From the NCBI RefSeq assembly GCF_001673535.1, contig NZ_LZLY01000152.1, positions 1 through 43,329 on the forward strand: 43,329 nucleotides of DNA, in the 5' to 3' direction. This stretch comes from Mycobacterium sp. 1081908.1 (GTDB lineage Bacteria > Actinomycetota > Actinomycetes > Mycobacteriales > Mycobacteriaceae). Under the pieces are notes generated by a model that did no database searches, was not told the DNA's origin, and saw only the letters and a list, made by a program, of their open reading frames with translations. Position numbers and translations under genes: made by a program. Below, piece by piece: positions 15,154 through 22,308 of the stretch. Positions within the stretch are counted from its first letter, which is position 1, and the number at the start of each line of letters is the position of its first letter.

Positions 15154-15711
15154 TCAGGTGTGTGGCGCCGGGGCCGGCGGTTGGCCGGGCGCCGGGCTGG
15201 CGTTCGGCGGCGCGCCAGGCGCGGAGCCGCCCGGCACGTTCGACGTCCACATCAGGATGTCCTGCATTCCGTCGTTGTAGACGACGCCGTTAGGCGGCGC
15301 GCCGGTCACGTCGAAGTACAGCGTGCCCGTCGACTCCTGCCCCTGCGGGATGGGCGCCGGGTTCAGGCTGCCGGGGGCCGCGACCTTGTCGATCACCCGG
15401 TAGTTCTGCCCGTTGGGCCCGCGGGCGATGAAGTCGTTGACCATCGGGGTAACGAGCCCGCCGTCCGACCTGGCGGTGACGTCCGCCTGGTAGAGCGTCC
15501 CCTTGGGCGTGTAGCCGGGGATGGTGGCGTTGCTCGGCTGCAGGTTGCTCACCGTGTAGTTGGTGATCAGGGGCCCGTCGATGAGCTGCTCGCTGGTGCC
15601 GAATCCCTGGATGTTGGGCGCAGCGGAAGCGGTTGCCGCTGCCAAAACGCCCGCGGCCGCTATCCCGCCGGCAGCAATTGCACTCTTGACGGCTGTTCTG
15701 GTGACCTTCAT
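15154..15711 (-). CDS. Secreted MPT63-family (DUF1942) protein
   Basis: A 185-residue exported protein. Sec signal peptide 1-30 (MKVTRTAVKS start, long Ala/Gly core, cleavage ASA-AP). The mature domain (about 31-155) follows the MPT63/DUF1942 immunoglobulin-like beta-sandwich pattern: GTSEQLIDGPLITNYTVSNLQPS, GTLYQADVTARSDGG, YFDVTGAPPNGVVYNDG. A Pro/Ala/Gly tail from about 160 is longer than in M. tuberculosis MPT63 and looks like a disordered extension. ATG at 15711 follows AAAGGAAAA; the frame open to 15837 was rejected because it buries the signal peptide. Function unknown. Confidence 0.87.
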   Translation of the reverse strand: MKVTRTAVKSAIAAGGIAAAGVLAAATASAAPNIQGFGTSEQLIDGPLITNYTVSNLQPSNATIPGYTPKGTLYQADVTARSDGGLVTPMVNDFIARGPNGQNYRVIDKVAAPGSLNPAPIPQGQESTGTLYFDVTGAPPNGVVYNDGMQDILMWTSNVPGGSAPGAPPNASPAPGQPPAPAPHT

Positions 15712-15768
15712 GGTTTTCCTTTCGTGTCGAACACCCACGCAGGGCGATAACCGCACTGGCCTTCCGCA

Positions 15769-15793
15769 TAACCCTTTGGTCGCGGCGCTAAAC
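15769..15793 (-). promoter_or_regulatory. SigF-like promoter candidate for the MPT63-like gene
   Basis: On the minus strand GGTTT (the GTTT at 15793-15790) and GGGTTA (15774-15769) are 15 bases apart, matching the SigF layout. The expected start is near 15761, leaving a leader of about 50 bases. The -10 differs from GGGTAT at two positions. Confidence 0.35.
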
Positions 15794-15866
15794 CCGAGCG
15801 AATCGCGCCGAACCGCTTTTCGCGCCACAGAATTCACACGGGCATCAGTGGTTTCGGTTCGCCAGT

Positions 15867-15893
15867 GATTATTTGCGGCGGCAAGGGGTAGCC
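15867..15893 (+). promoter_or_regulatory. GATT-N15-GGGTAG promoter candidate for the SDR gene
   Basis: GATT (15867-15870) and GGGTAG (15886-15891) with the ending AAGGGGTAGCC. The same 27-base architecture, GATT then AAGGGGTA(A/G)CC at identical spacing, precedes the DUF1360-led operon at 22853-22879. It resembles SigF-type promoters with a weak -35. Confidence 0.35.
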
Positions 15894-15981
15894 GCAGCCT
15901 AGAACTCCGGACGTCCCAACGGCCGGCCCGACAAACCGCGAATCGTAAAAGTCAACCCGAATCAGGAAAGGGGAAGTGGCG

Positions 15982-16821
15982 ATGGGCTTTCCGGCTCAGC
16001 AACAAACCGCTCCGGGCATCCAGGCACAAATGCAGCCCATTCCGGACTGCGGCGAAAAAAGCTACCGGGGTTCGGGAAAGCTCACGGGTAAAAAGGCGAT
16101 CGTCACCGGCGGCGACAGCGGCATTGGCCGCGCCGTCGCCATCGCGTTTGCCCGCGAAGGTGCCGACGTGCTCATCTCCTACCTGAACGAGGACGACGAC
16201 GCGCGCGATGTGGCCCGCTACGTCGAAGACGCGGGCCGCAACTGCGTGCTGGTCCCCGGCGACCTGTCCGACCCGGCGCACTGCCGCGCCGTGGTCGACC
16301 GGGCGGTAAAGGAATTCGGCGGCGTCGACATCCTCGTCAACAACGCCGCTTACCAGATGATGCACAAGGACCTCGAAGAGATCAGCGACGAGGAATGGGA
16401 CTACACCTTCCGGCTCAACGTCGGCGCCTACTTCTACCTCGCCAAGGCGGCGCTGCCGCACATGCGTCCCGGCTCGTCGATCATCGGGAGTTCGTCGGTC
16501 AACTCCGATTCCCCCAATCCCACCCTGGCGCCCTACGCCGCGACGAAGGCGGCCATCGCCAACTTTTCGGCCAGCCTGGCACAGCTGTTGGGCGACAAGG
16601 GAATCCGGGTCAATAGTGTGGCCCCCGGCCCGATCTGGACTCCGCTGATCCCGTCGACGATGCCCCCGGACAGCGTGGAATCCTTCGGGGAGAACGTGCC
16701 GCTCGGGCGCGCCGGCCAGCCGGCCGAGCTGGCACCCATCTACGTGCTGCTCGCCTCGGACGACGCCAGCTACATCTCCGGGGCGCGGGTGGCGGTGACC
16801 GGCGGACGGCCGATTCTCTAG
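15982..16821 (+). CDS. Short-chain dehydrogenase/reductase (YhdF/YghA-like)
   Basis: A 279-residue NAD(P)-dependent SDR. Cofactor motif TGGDSGIG (42-49), NNAA (120-123), and the catalytic Ser (about 172) with Tyr185 and Lys189 in YAATK; the C-terminus has the extended-loop sequence APGPIWTPLIPSTMP. The N-terminal 35 residues (PAQQQTAPGIQAQMQPIPDCGEK) match the glucose/general-stress SDR subfamily (B. subtilis GsiB-regulon YhdF-like). ATG at 15982 is 8 bases after AGGAAAGGGG; a GTG at 15976 is in frame but too close to that site. The substrate is unknown. Confidence 0.87.
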   Translation: MGFPAQQQTAPGIQAQMQPIPDCGEKSYRGSGKLTGKKAIVTGGDSGIGRAVAIAFAREGADVLISYLNEDDDARDVARYVEDAGRNCVLVPGDLSDPAHCRAVVDRAVKEFGGVDILVNNAAYQMMHKDLEEISDEEWDYTFRLNVGAYFYLAKAALPHMRPGSSIIGSSSVNSDSPNPTLAPYAATKAAIANFSASLAQLLGDKGIRVNSVAPGPIWTPLIPSTMPPDSVESFGENVPLGRAGQPAELAPIYVLLASDDASYISGARVAVTGGRPIL

Positions 16822-16837
16822 GGCGCGTGAACGGCGT

Positions 16838-17116
16838 TCAGGAGCCCCGGTTTTCGCCCAACTCCTCGACGATCGGGCTTTGGGCGGCGGTCTTCGTGGC
16901 GCCGTCGCGTTCCCGTTCGTCGGCGATGGTCACCGACGACGCGACCTGGCCCAGGTTCGTGTAGGTCTCGGGCGGGATGCCCCGCAGCGCCCGGACGGTT
17001 TCGTCGTCGCCGCCGTTGCGGCCCGCGGCGTCGAGCAGATCCTGCTTGTTGGCCGGAAAGTCCACGTCGCTGAGGCACTTTCGGAGTCGGCTACGGGTGG
17101 TGGTGGATGCGACCAT
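16838..17116 (-). CDS. DUF2795 small protein
   Basis: A 92-residue hydrophilic protein. The core LSDVDFPANKQDLLDAAGRNGGDDETVRALRGIPPETY with the following NLGQVASSV matches DUF2795, a small helical domain (related to SAP/Rho-N-like folds) common in actinobacteria and cyanobacteria, function unknown. The charged C-terminal tail is variable. ATG at 17116 has no clear Shine-Dalgarno; the frame open to 17272 lies in the DUF421 gene and was rejected. It lies 46 bases after DUF421 and is probably the last gene of the antiporter operon, converging on the SDR with a 16-base gap. Confidence 0.75.
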   Translation of the reverse strand: MVASTTTRSRLRKCLSDVDFPANKQDLLDAAGRNGGDDETVRALRGIPPETYTNLGQVASSVTIADERERDGATKTAAQSPIVEELGENRGS

Positions 17117-17162
17117 GGCTGTCGGGGTGCCCAGCGGGCCGTCGGCTAAACGTGACGGCGCG

Positions 17163-17660
17163 TCATTCGGCGCCCCGCGGTTTCTGCAGGATTGATATGG
17201 CGCCCTTGGCCTCGAAGAGCGCCAGATGCACGCGTTCGGCGTTCTCGTAGCCCTGCTGCCGCAGCGCCGCATCCAGATCCGCGCCCGTGAGGCGGCATCG
17301 GCGCAGGTTGTCGCCGCGCACTTCCCCGTCGCGGATCAGCACCCGAACGGGCGGGTCGACCAGCCGGCGAAACCACCTGAAGAACCGCAGCCGGGCGACA
17401 GCGGAGTGGGCGAGTATCAGCGCGATCAGCGCGGCGGTACCCGTCAGCCACGACGTGCCGGACGCGGTCGCGGTGCGGCCGACGATCGCGCCGACCGCGA
17501 CGGCCGTCACCCAGTCGAACGGGGTGAATTCGGCGATGGTGCGCCGTTGGGTGAGGCGGAAAGCCGCCGCGGCAGTGGCGAATAGGGCGACGGCCTTGGC
17601 GGCGGCGCACATCGCGGGCTGCCACCCGTCGAAGAACGCTTGCGACAACTGGTTGAGCAT
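17163..17660 (-). CDS. DUF421 (YetF-like) membrane protein
   Basis: A 165-residue YetF-family protein. Three hydrophobic segments occupy about 18-90, including FDWVTAVAVGAIVGRTATA, a pattern typical of the family. The C-terminal half is the cytosolic YetF domain (RVLIRDGEVRGDNLRRCRLTGADLDAALRQQGY). Homologues in Bacillus are germination/stress membrane proteins of uncertain function. It begins 23 bases after mrpD, so it likely belongs to the antiporter operon. ATG at 17660 follows a GAGGAGTTCC site. Confidence 0.87.
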   Translation of the reverse strand: MLNQLSQAFFDGWQPAMCAAAKAVALFATAAAAFRLTQRRTIAEFTPFDWVTAVAVGAIVGRTATASGTSWLTGTAALIALILAHSAVARLRFFRWFRRLVDPPVRVLIRDGEVRGDNLRRCRLTGADLDAALRQQGYENAERVHLALFEAKGAISILQKPRGAE

Positions 17661-17683
17661 CGGAACTCCTCAATGCTTGATGG

Positions 17684-19507
17684 TTACTGCAGCTGAAGGG
17701 CCAGCACGCCCGCGAGCGCCGTGAGGGCGGCGAACAGCCAGGCGACGTAGTCCCCGATGTGACCGGAGTGGGCGCGATGCAGCGCCGCGACCGCGGGCCG
17801 CGCCGCGGCGGCGACGGCGCGCCGCGCCGCGTTGGATGGCGGCCGCAGCCCGACATATGCGACGCCGGCCGCGGCGACGGCACCGATCACCGCCAGCGCC
17901 ACGCCGGTGAGCGACCAGCCGTGGCCCGCCCCCGCGCCCGGGGAGGGGGCCGCGCCCTGGATGACGGTGGCCGCGTAGCCCGCGGTGTCGGTGAACCGCC
18001 GTGCCGCGCCGGCGGCCGCGTCGCTCACCCCGGGCAGCACCCCGATGGCAAGGCAGCCCAACAGCAGGACGACGGTCGGGACATACATGCTGAACGGCGT
18101 CCGGAGCAGCGTCGCGTCCGGTTCCTCCTCGCCCTTGCTCGGCTCGTCCGCACCTGACCGGTTGACCGGGCTGCCCCGATCGCCGCCCCAGCCGGTGAAG
18201 CAGCGCACGCCGGCGCGCAGCGCCGCGCCGCCGGTCGCCACCGACACCAGCACAAACAGCGCCGAGCCCCATCCGGAGCGCAGGGCTTCCTCGCTCAGCG
18301 ACTTGCCCAGCGCCGTGCCGAACGGCGGCAGCCCGGCCAGCGCCAACGCCGCCGCCAGGTAAAGGCCGCCGAGGAACCACTGGCCACGCCCGAGCCCGGA
18401 CAGCTCCAGCTCGTCGACCGTCCGGTAACGGTCCAGCAGGATTCCCACGAGCAAAAACAGCGCCGACTTGGCGCCGGCATGACCGAGCACGTACACGGCC
18501 GTGCCGCCGATCGCGTCGGAGCGCAACGTCGCGGCGGCGACCAGGAACAGGCCCATGTGGCTGATCGTCGAATAGGCCAGCAGCCGTTTGAGATGCCGCT
18601 GAATCAGGCACATCACCGCCCCGACGACCGCGGTCAGCGCGCCGACCACCACGAACGTCCGCGACACCGCCGCCCGCGGCAACGCGTCCGCGAAGACCGC
18701 CCAGTACACCCGCCACATCCCGTACAGGCCGAGCTCGACCATGACCCCGGAGAAGAGCACGCAGACGGGCGCGGGGGCGACGGCGTGCGCGTCGGCCAGC
18801 CAAAAATGCAGCGGGACGATCGCGGCCTTCACCATCAGCGCGGCGCAGATCAGGACGAAGGCGCCGACGATGACCGCGTCGGGCGGCCGCTTGGCGAGGG
18901 CGATGCCCAGCTGCGCCATGCCCAGCTGACCCACCCGGGCGTAGAGCATCCCGATGCCCACCAAAGTGACGCTGGCACTGAGCGATTGGATGATGCCGAA
19001 GTTGAGCGCCCCCTGGATGGCCGACTTGTCTTCGATCTTGATCCCGGTCAGCGCGTAGGCGACGGCGCCCATCAACTCGAGGAACACGAAGAGGTTGAAC
19101 ACGTCCGTCGCCAGCACGAAACCGTTCATCGCCGCCAGGAAAATGAGCATGAGCCCGTCGAAGCGCGGCCCCGCCTCGTCGAGCCCGCGGCGGCTGTACA
19201 GCGCCGCGCACGCCATCAACGCACCCACCAGCGTGGCGAGGCCGGCCGACAGCGGATCCGCCGCCAGCGCGATGCCGACCGCCGTCCGTCCCTGTGGGGA
19301 CCAGCCGCCGATCCAGGTCAGCACCGGGTGCTCCCGCGCGGCCACCGCCACGAACCCGGCGACGGCCGTCGAGGCGGCCGCGGCCGTCACCGTGACCCAG
19401 CTGGCGGCCGCGCGCGACAGCCGCTGGCTCAACGCCAGCAGCAGACAGGCGATCACGATGGGGACGGCGACCAGAAGCGGCAACAGCGCGGATGCGATTG
19501 CCTGCAC
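17684..19507 (-). CDS. mrpD: Mrp-type Na+/H+ antiporter subunit D (NuoN/L-like)
   Basis: A 607-residue, roughly 14-helix membrane protein of the proton-translocating antiporter family shared with complex I. The two key charged residues are present: Glu144 in FLELMGAVAYALTG and Lys227 in ALMVKAAIVPLHFWLADAHA, with a further membrane Lys in GHAGAKSALFL. A long polar loop near 460-485 (DRGSPVNRSGADEPSKGEEE) is unusual. It is the only large antiporter-type subunit in the operon; no subunit-A antiporter domain is present. ATG at 19507 is 7 bases after mrpC. D rather than A is chosen by size and order. Confidence 0.88.
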   Translation of the reverse strand: MQAIASALLPLLVAVPIVIACLLLALSQRLSRAAASWVTVTAAAASTAVAGFVAVAAREHPVLTWIGGWSPQGRTAVGIALAADPLSAGLATLVGALMACAALYSRRGLDEAGPRFDGLMLIFLAAMNGFVLATDVFNLFVFLELMGAVAYALTGIKIEDKSAIQGALNFGIIQSLSASVTLVGIGMLYARVGQLGMAQLGIALAKRPPDAVIVGAFVLICAALMVKAAIVPLHFWLADAHAVAPAPVCVLFSGVMVELGLYGMWRVYWAVFADALPRAAVSRTFVVVGALTAVVGAVMCLIQRHLKRLLAYSTISHMGLFLVAAATLRSDAIGGTAVYVLGHAGAKSALFLLVGILLDRYRTVDELELSGLGRGQWFLGGLYLAAALALAGLPPFGTALGKSLSEEALRSGWGSALFVLVSVATGGAALRAGVRCFTGWGGDRGSPVNRSGADEPSKGEEEPDATLLRTPFSMYVPTVVLLLGCLAIGVLPGVSDAAAGAARRFTDTAGYAATVIQGAAPSPGAGAGHGWSLTGVALAVIGAVAAAGVAYVGLRPPSNAARRAVAAAARPAVAALHRAHSGHIGDYVAWLFAALTALAGVLALQLQ

Positions 19508-19514
19508 CGGTGGC

Positions 19515-19865
19515 TCAGCCCCTCAGTGCGGACAGCTGATCGGGGTCCAGCGTGCCGTGGCGCTTGTGGATCTGGATGGCCAGCGCCAGCAACAAGGCGG
19601 TGACGGTCGCCTGAATCACGATGTCGGTCAACGTCATCGCCTGCACCACCGGGTCGACCACCTGGGCGGGCGCCGGCGAGTTCGACCCGCCGAAGATCGG
19701 GGGCGCCGCGCCGCGCTGAAATCCGACCGCCAGCAGCAACAGGTAGGTGCCGGACTGGGCCACGGACAAGCACACCACCGCGTGGATCAGGTTGCGGCTG
19801 CGCACGATTCCGAACGCGCCGATCAGCACCAGCCAGCCGGCGACACAGTAGGGATATACGCTCAC
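19515..19865 (-). CDS. mrpC: Mrp-type antiporter subunit C (NuoK-like)
   Basis: A 116-residue protein with three hydrophobic helices. NuoK/MnhC features: GAFGIVRSRNLIHAVVCLSV in helix 1-2, AQSGTYLLLLAVGF, and the C-terminal DPVVQAMTLTDIVIQATVTALLLALAIQIH, which is diagnostic of MnhC. The ATG at 19865 overlaps the previous stop in an ATGA quartet. Confidence 0.9.
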   Translation of the reverse strand: MSVYPYCVAGWLVLIGAFGIVRSRNLIHAVVCLSVAQSGTYLLLLAVGFQRGAAPPIFGGSNSPAPAQVVDPVVQAMTLTDIVIQATVTALLLALAIQIHKRHGTLDPDQLSALRG

Positions 19866-20605
19866 CGGCCATCACCCCTCTTGACGATCGTGATCTCCTG
19901 GGCCAGGAACTGCGCCAGCAACACCGTCATCCCGCAGGCCACCTCCACCCCGACGGCGACGTTGAGCAACGGCACCGAACCGCCCGAAAAGAGATTGCCC
20001 AGCGTGCCGGTCGGCAACAGGTTGCACAGAAACGCGCCGCAGACGATCAGGCCGAGCAGGCCGATCACCGCGAACGCCGCCGCCCCCACCACCTCGCCGA
20101 TATCGAAGACGTTCACCGGCCGCAGGCGATCCAGCGCCCGGAAGCTTCCGGTGACATAGAGCAGATGCAACCCGGCGGCCAGCACCACGCCGCCCTGGAA
20201 TCCGCCACCCGGCGTCAGGTGCCCGTGCACGATCAGGTCGACGCCGATCGCGGTCGTCACCGGCAACATCACGTAGCCGACCAGTCGCGTCGCGTCCAGT
20301 ACCGTATCCCGTTGCGGCGGCTGGAATTCCCGCTCTTCGACGGCCGGCCGGAGCAGCGCCATCACGCCGAGCACCGAGCCCAGCAGAATTGTCTCCTCCC
20401 CCAGCGTGTCGAGCGCCCGCTGATCGAAGTTGACCGACGCGACGGAGTTGGCGGTCGCGCGCGAAAGCGCCGCAGCCACCGCGAGATCGCGGTACGGGTG
20501 ATCGTGGCGGCCAAACACCGGCAGTTCGGTGAAACCGATCCACAGCAACGCCGCCAGACCCGCCGCCCCGACGAGGAACACTGCGGTCCGGATGCCGCGC
20601 GTCAC
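19862..20605 (-). CDS. mrpB: MbhE-MnhB fusion subunit of Mrp-type antiporter
   Basis: A 247-residue membrane protein with two modules. Residues about 1-90 resemble the MbhE/MrpA-C-terminal segment (one N-terminal helix, then NFDQRALDTLGEETILLGSVLGVMALLR). Residues about 105-235 are MnhB: LVGYVMLPVTTAIGVDLIVHGHL, then TPGGGFQGGVVLAAG, the most conserved MrpB motif. In classical seven-gene Mrp operons the first module is the end of MrpA, so here it has been cut from MrpA and joined to MrpB. ATGA overlaps at both ends. Confidence 0.85.
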   Translation of the reverse strand: MTRGIRTAVFLVGAAGLAALLWIGFTELPVFGRHDHPYRDLAVAAALSRATANSVASVNFDQRALDTLGEETILLGSVLGVMALLRPAVEEREFQPPQRDTVLDATRLVGYVMLPVTTAIGVDLIVHGHLTPGGGFQGGVVLAAGLHLLYVTGSFRALDRLRPVNVFDIGEVVGAAAFAVIGLLGLIVCGAFLCNLLPTGTLGNLFSGGSVPLLNVAVGVEVACGMTVLLAQFLAQEITIVKRGDGR

Positions 20606-20862
20606 GGCGCGGGCTCCCCCGGCTCGTCGTCCTGCCGACGCACCGCCCGAATGGCGAGCATGACCATCAACGGCACCACCACCCCGCCAACGGCCAACTG
20701 CGACAAGGCGACATCAGGGGCCTGCAGCACCACGAACAGCACGGTGAGGGCCAGGCCGAAAACCGACAGGGGAACGGCCTGACGGTCCGGGGCCGCCGTC
20801 AGCGCGACGATCGTCCCGGTGACGCCGACCAACGTCACGGCGACCACGACGAGCACGGTCAT
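20602..20862 (-). CDS. MbhD-like (DUF4040) antiporter subunit
   Basis: An 86-residue protein with three predicted helices. The segment LTVLFVVLQAPDVALSQLAVGGVVVPLMVMLA is the MbhD/DUF4040 core, equivalent to a C-terminal portion of MrpA. It is present here as a free-standing gene, as in group 4 membrane-bound hydrogenases and split Mrp systems. ATG at 20862 overlaps the mrpG stop (ATGA) and its own stop overlaps the next start. Confidence 0.87.
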   Translation of the reverse strand: MTVLVVVAVTLVGVTGTIVALTAAPDRQAVPLSVFGLALTVLFVVLQAPDVALSQLAVGGVVVPLMVMLAIRAVRRQDDEPGEPAP

Positions 20863-21164
20863 GACGGCGCGTCCTCGTCGAGCAGGTTGCCGAGCTGCGC
20901 CGCCAGCCGAGCCGTCGCCACCGAAATGACCGGCGCGCTCAGCACGATCAACGCCGTGATCGCGGCGATCATCGCGGACGCCTCGGTCCATCCCCGCAAA
21001 ATCATCAGGCCCACACCGATTATCGGTGCGCCGAGCGACGTGGTGACCGTCAGCAGGTGCAGGCGGTTGAACACCCCGGGCAGCGCCACCGCGACGACCG
21101 CGCTGAGCGACACCACCGCGATCCCGGCGAAGACGACGGCCCACGCTACGGATTGGGCGTTCAT
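20859..21164 (-). CDS. mrpG: Mrp-type antiporter subunit G
   Basis: A 101-residue, three-helix MnhG/PhaG protein. Recognised by the LPGVFNRLHLLTVTTSLGAPIIGVGLMI region, which matches the family's conserved [DY]-x-x-x-R-[LM]-H-x-x-T-K-x-x-T-x-G pattern in modified form. ATG at 21164 overlaps the mrpF stop; the frame open to 21260 has a non-hydrophobic extension and was rejected. Confidence 0.87.
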   Translation of the reverse strand: MNAQSVAWAVVFAGIAVVSLSAVVAVALPGVFNRLHLLTVTTSLGAPIIGVGLMILRGWTEASAMIAAITALIVLSAPVISVATARLAAQLGNLLDEDAPS

Positions 21165-21415
21165 CTCTTGCGGGCAAGGAGGCGGGTGTAGACCAGCGCA
21201 CCCGGAAGCGATAAGAGCGATAACACCAGCGGAACGATGAGGATCGAATCTCGTTGCCACGCAACCGAAAGCACCGTCAGCTCCAGCGTGGCGGCGACGC
21301 TGACGAACTCCAGGCCCAACAGCCTTTGGTGCGGCAGCCCCCGCGAGGCCATCACGATGCCGGGCGCGAACGCCCCGAGGGCCAGCAGCAGCGCCGCAAC
21401 CTCGCCGGCGGTCAC
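21161..21415 (-). CDS. mrpF: Mrp-type antiporter subunit F
   Basis: An 84-residue, three-helix protein (VAALLLALGAFAPGIVMASR, then LLGLEFVSVAATLELTVLSV, then a C-terminal helix) in the size and position of MnhF. The usual DR-x(n)-D motif is not obvious, so the assignment leans on order between E and G. GTG at 21415 overlaps the mrpE stop in a GTGA quartet. It reads as part of the long overlapping frame 21161-21841 only by coincidence. Confidence 0.78.
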   Translation of the reverse strand: MTAGEVAALLLALGAFAPGIVMASRGLPHQRLLGLEFVSVAATLELTVLSVAWQRDSILIVPLVLSLLSLPGALVYTRLLARKR

Positions 21416-21891
21416 CTTTGCACCGCCGTTTCCAGCCGGCTCGGCTGCCGCCGGATCAGGTGCACCAGCACCGAATGCGTGCGCGGATCGCTGTCCAGGA
21501 CAACGGTTCCCGGCGTGGTGACCAGCGCGAGAACCGCCGCCGCCCGGCGCGCCGCCGCCGCCCGCGCGGGCTCGTCGGGCAAGGGCAGGTGCCGGATCAC
21601 CGGGGCGCGCGACGTGGCCGCGTAGGTCCAAACCCGGAAGGCCTGGCGCGGCACCTCGCCCGCCGCCATCGCCAGCCAACGCAGCCAGGCGATGCGAAAC
21701 CGCCAGCGGCCGGCGTTGGCCCGCCGGGCCGAGCGGGCCATGACCGCACACGGCAGCGTGCACGCCGCCATCACCGTCAGTTCCTGCCACGTGCGCGAGC
21801 TCAGGGTGGCCAGCCAAATACCGGCGGTAAGCAGCCACCACAGGCCGATCTCGCCGAGAAGCTGGACTAACGGCTCGCGCTTAGCGGCCAC
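21412..21891 (-). CDS. mrpE: Mrp-type antiporter subunit E
   Basis: A 159-residue MnhE-like protein. Two N-terminal hydrophobic helices (about 13-31 and 38-55) and an amphipathic region RWRFRIAWLRWLAMAAGEVPRQAFRVWTYA precede the soluble part containing ALVTTPGTVVLDSDPRTHSVLVHLI, which parallels the MnhE motif SITLTPGTVTVDV...LYVH. The GTG start at 21891 lies inside the end of chaB (11-base overlap), so the two are translationally linked. It is the first antiporter subunit gene of the operon. Confidence 0.86.
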   Translation of the reverse strand: MAAKREPLVQLLGEIGLWWLLTAGIWLATLSSRTWQELTVMAACTLPCAVMARSARRANAGRWRFRIAWLRWLAMAAGEVPRQAFRVWTYAATSRAPVIRHLPLPDEPARAAAARRAAAVLALVTTPGTVVLDSDPRTHSVLVHLIRRQPSRLETAVQR

Positions 21892-22294
21892 GGACCCGCC
21901 GGTTCTCCTTTTTGATCGCGTCGACCAATTCCGACTTGCTCATCGTCGAGCGGCCGCGCACGTCGAGCCGGCGCGCCACGTCGAGCAGGTGCTTCTTGCT
22001 GGCGTTGGCGTCCACGCCCTCGGCCGACCGGCCGGTGTTTCGCAGACCACCGCGCTCGGCCCGCTCGTCCGACGGACCCCTCTGCTCCTTGGGCTCCCAG
22101 TGATCGCCGACCTTTTCGAAGCTGTGCTTGACCGCCGAATAGGCCACCCGGTGGGCGCGCTCCTCGCTGCCGTACTGCTCGGCGGCCGAGTCGTGGGCTT
22201 TCGCGAACGTGCGTTGCGCTTTGGCATCGGAACGCCGCAGGGTGCTCGGCAATTCGTCCTTCTTCGGCTGGCCGCTCCTCGTCGTCTTGGGCAT
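21881..22294 (-). CDS. ChaB family protein with C-terminal Rho-N-like domain
   Basis: A 137-residue protein. Residues 13-69 match ChaB (ELPSTLRRSDAKAQRTFAKAHDSAAEQYGSEERAHRVAYSAVKHSF), the putative regulator encoded beside the E. coli ChaA cation/proton antiporter. About 100-137 is a Rho-N/SAP-like helical domain (SKKHLLDVARRLDVRGRSTMSKSELVDAIKKENRR) found as a fusion in actinobacteria. ATG at 22294 follows GGAGGAGG. Its stop overlaps the mrpE start by 11 bases and it lies 14 bases after DUF1360. A link to the antiporter is supported by this coupling; the mechanism is unknown. Some mycobacterial homologues are SigF-dependent (from memory). Confidence 0.88.
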   Translation of the reverse strand: MPKTTRSGQPKKDELPSTLRRSDAKAQRTFAKAHDSAAEQYGSEERAHRVAYSAVKHSFEKVGDHWEPKEQRGPSDERAERGGLRNTGRSAEGVDANASKKHLLDVARRLDVRGRSTMSKSELVDAIKKENRRVRGR

Positions 22295-22308
22295 CGGACC
22301 TCCTCCTG

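Noticed and set aside
17684..21891. NADH dehydrogenase (nuo) operon fragment
   Set aside because: MnhC/B/G/F/E-type subunits and the absence of NuoB/C/D/E/F/G-like proteins identify an Mrp-type antiporter system instead of complex I.
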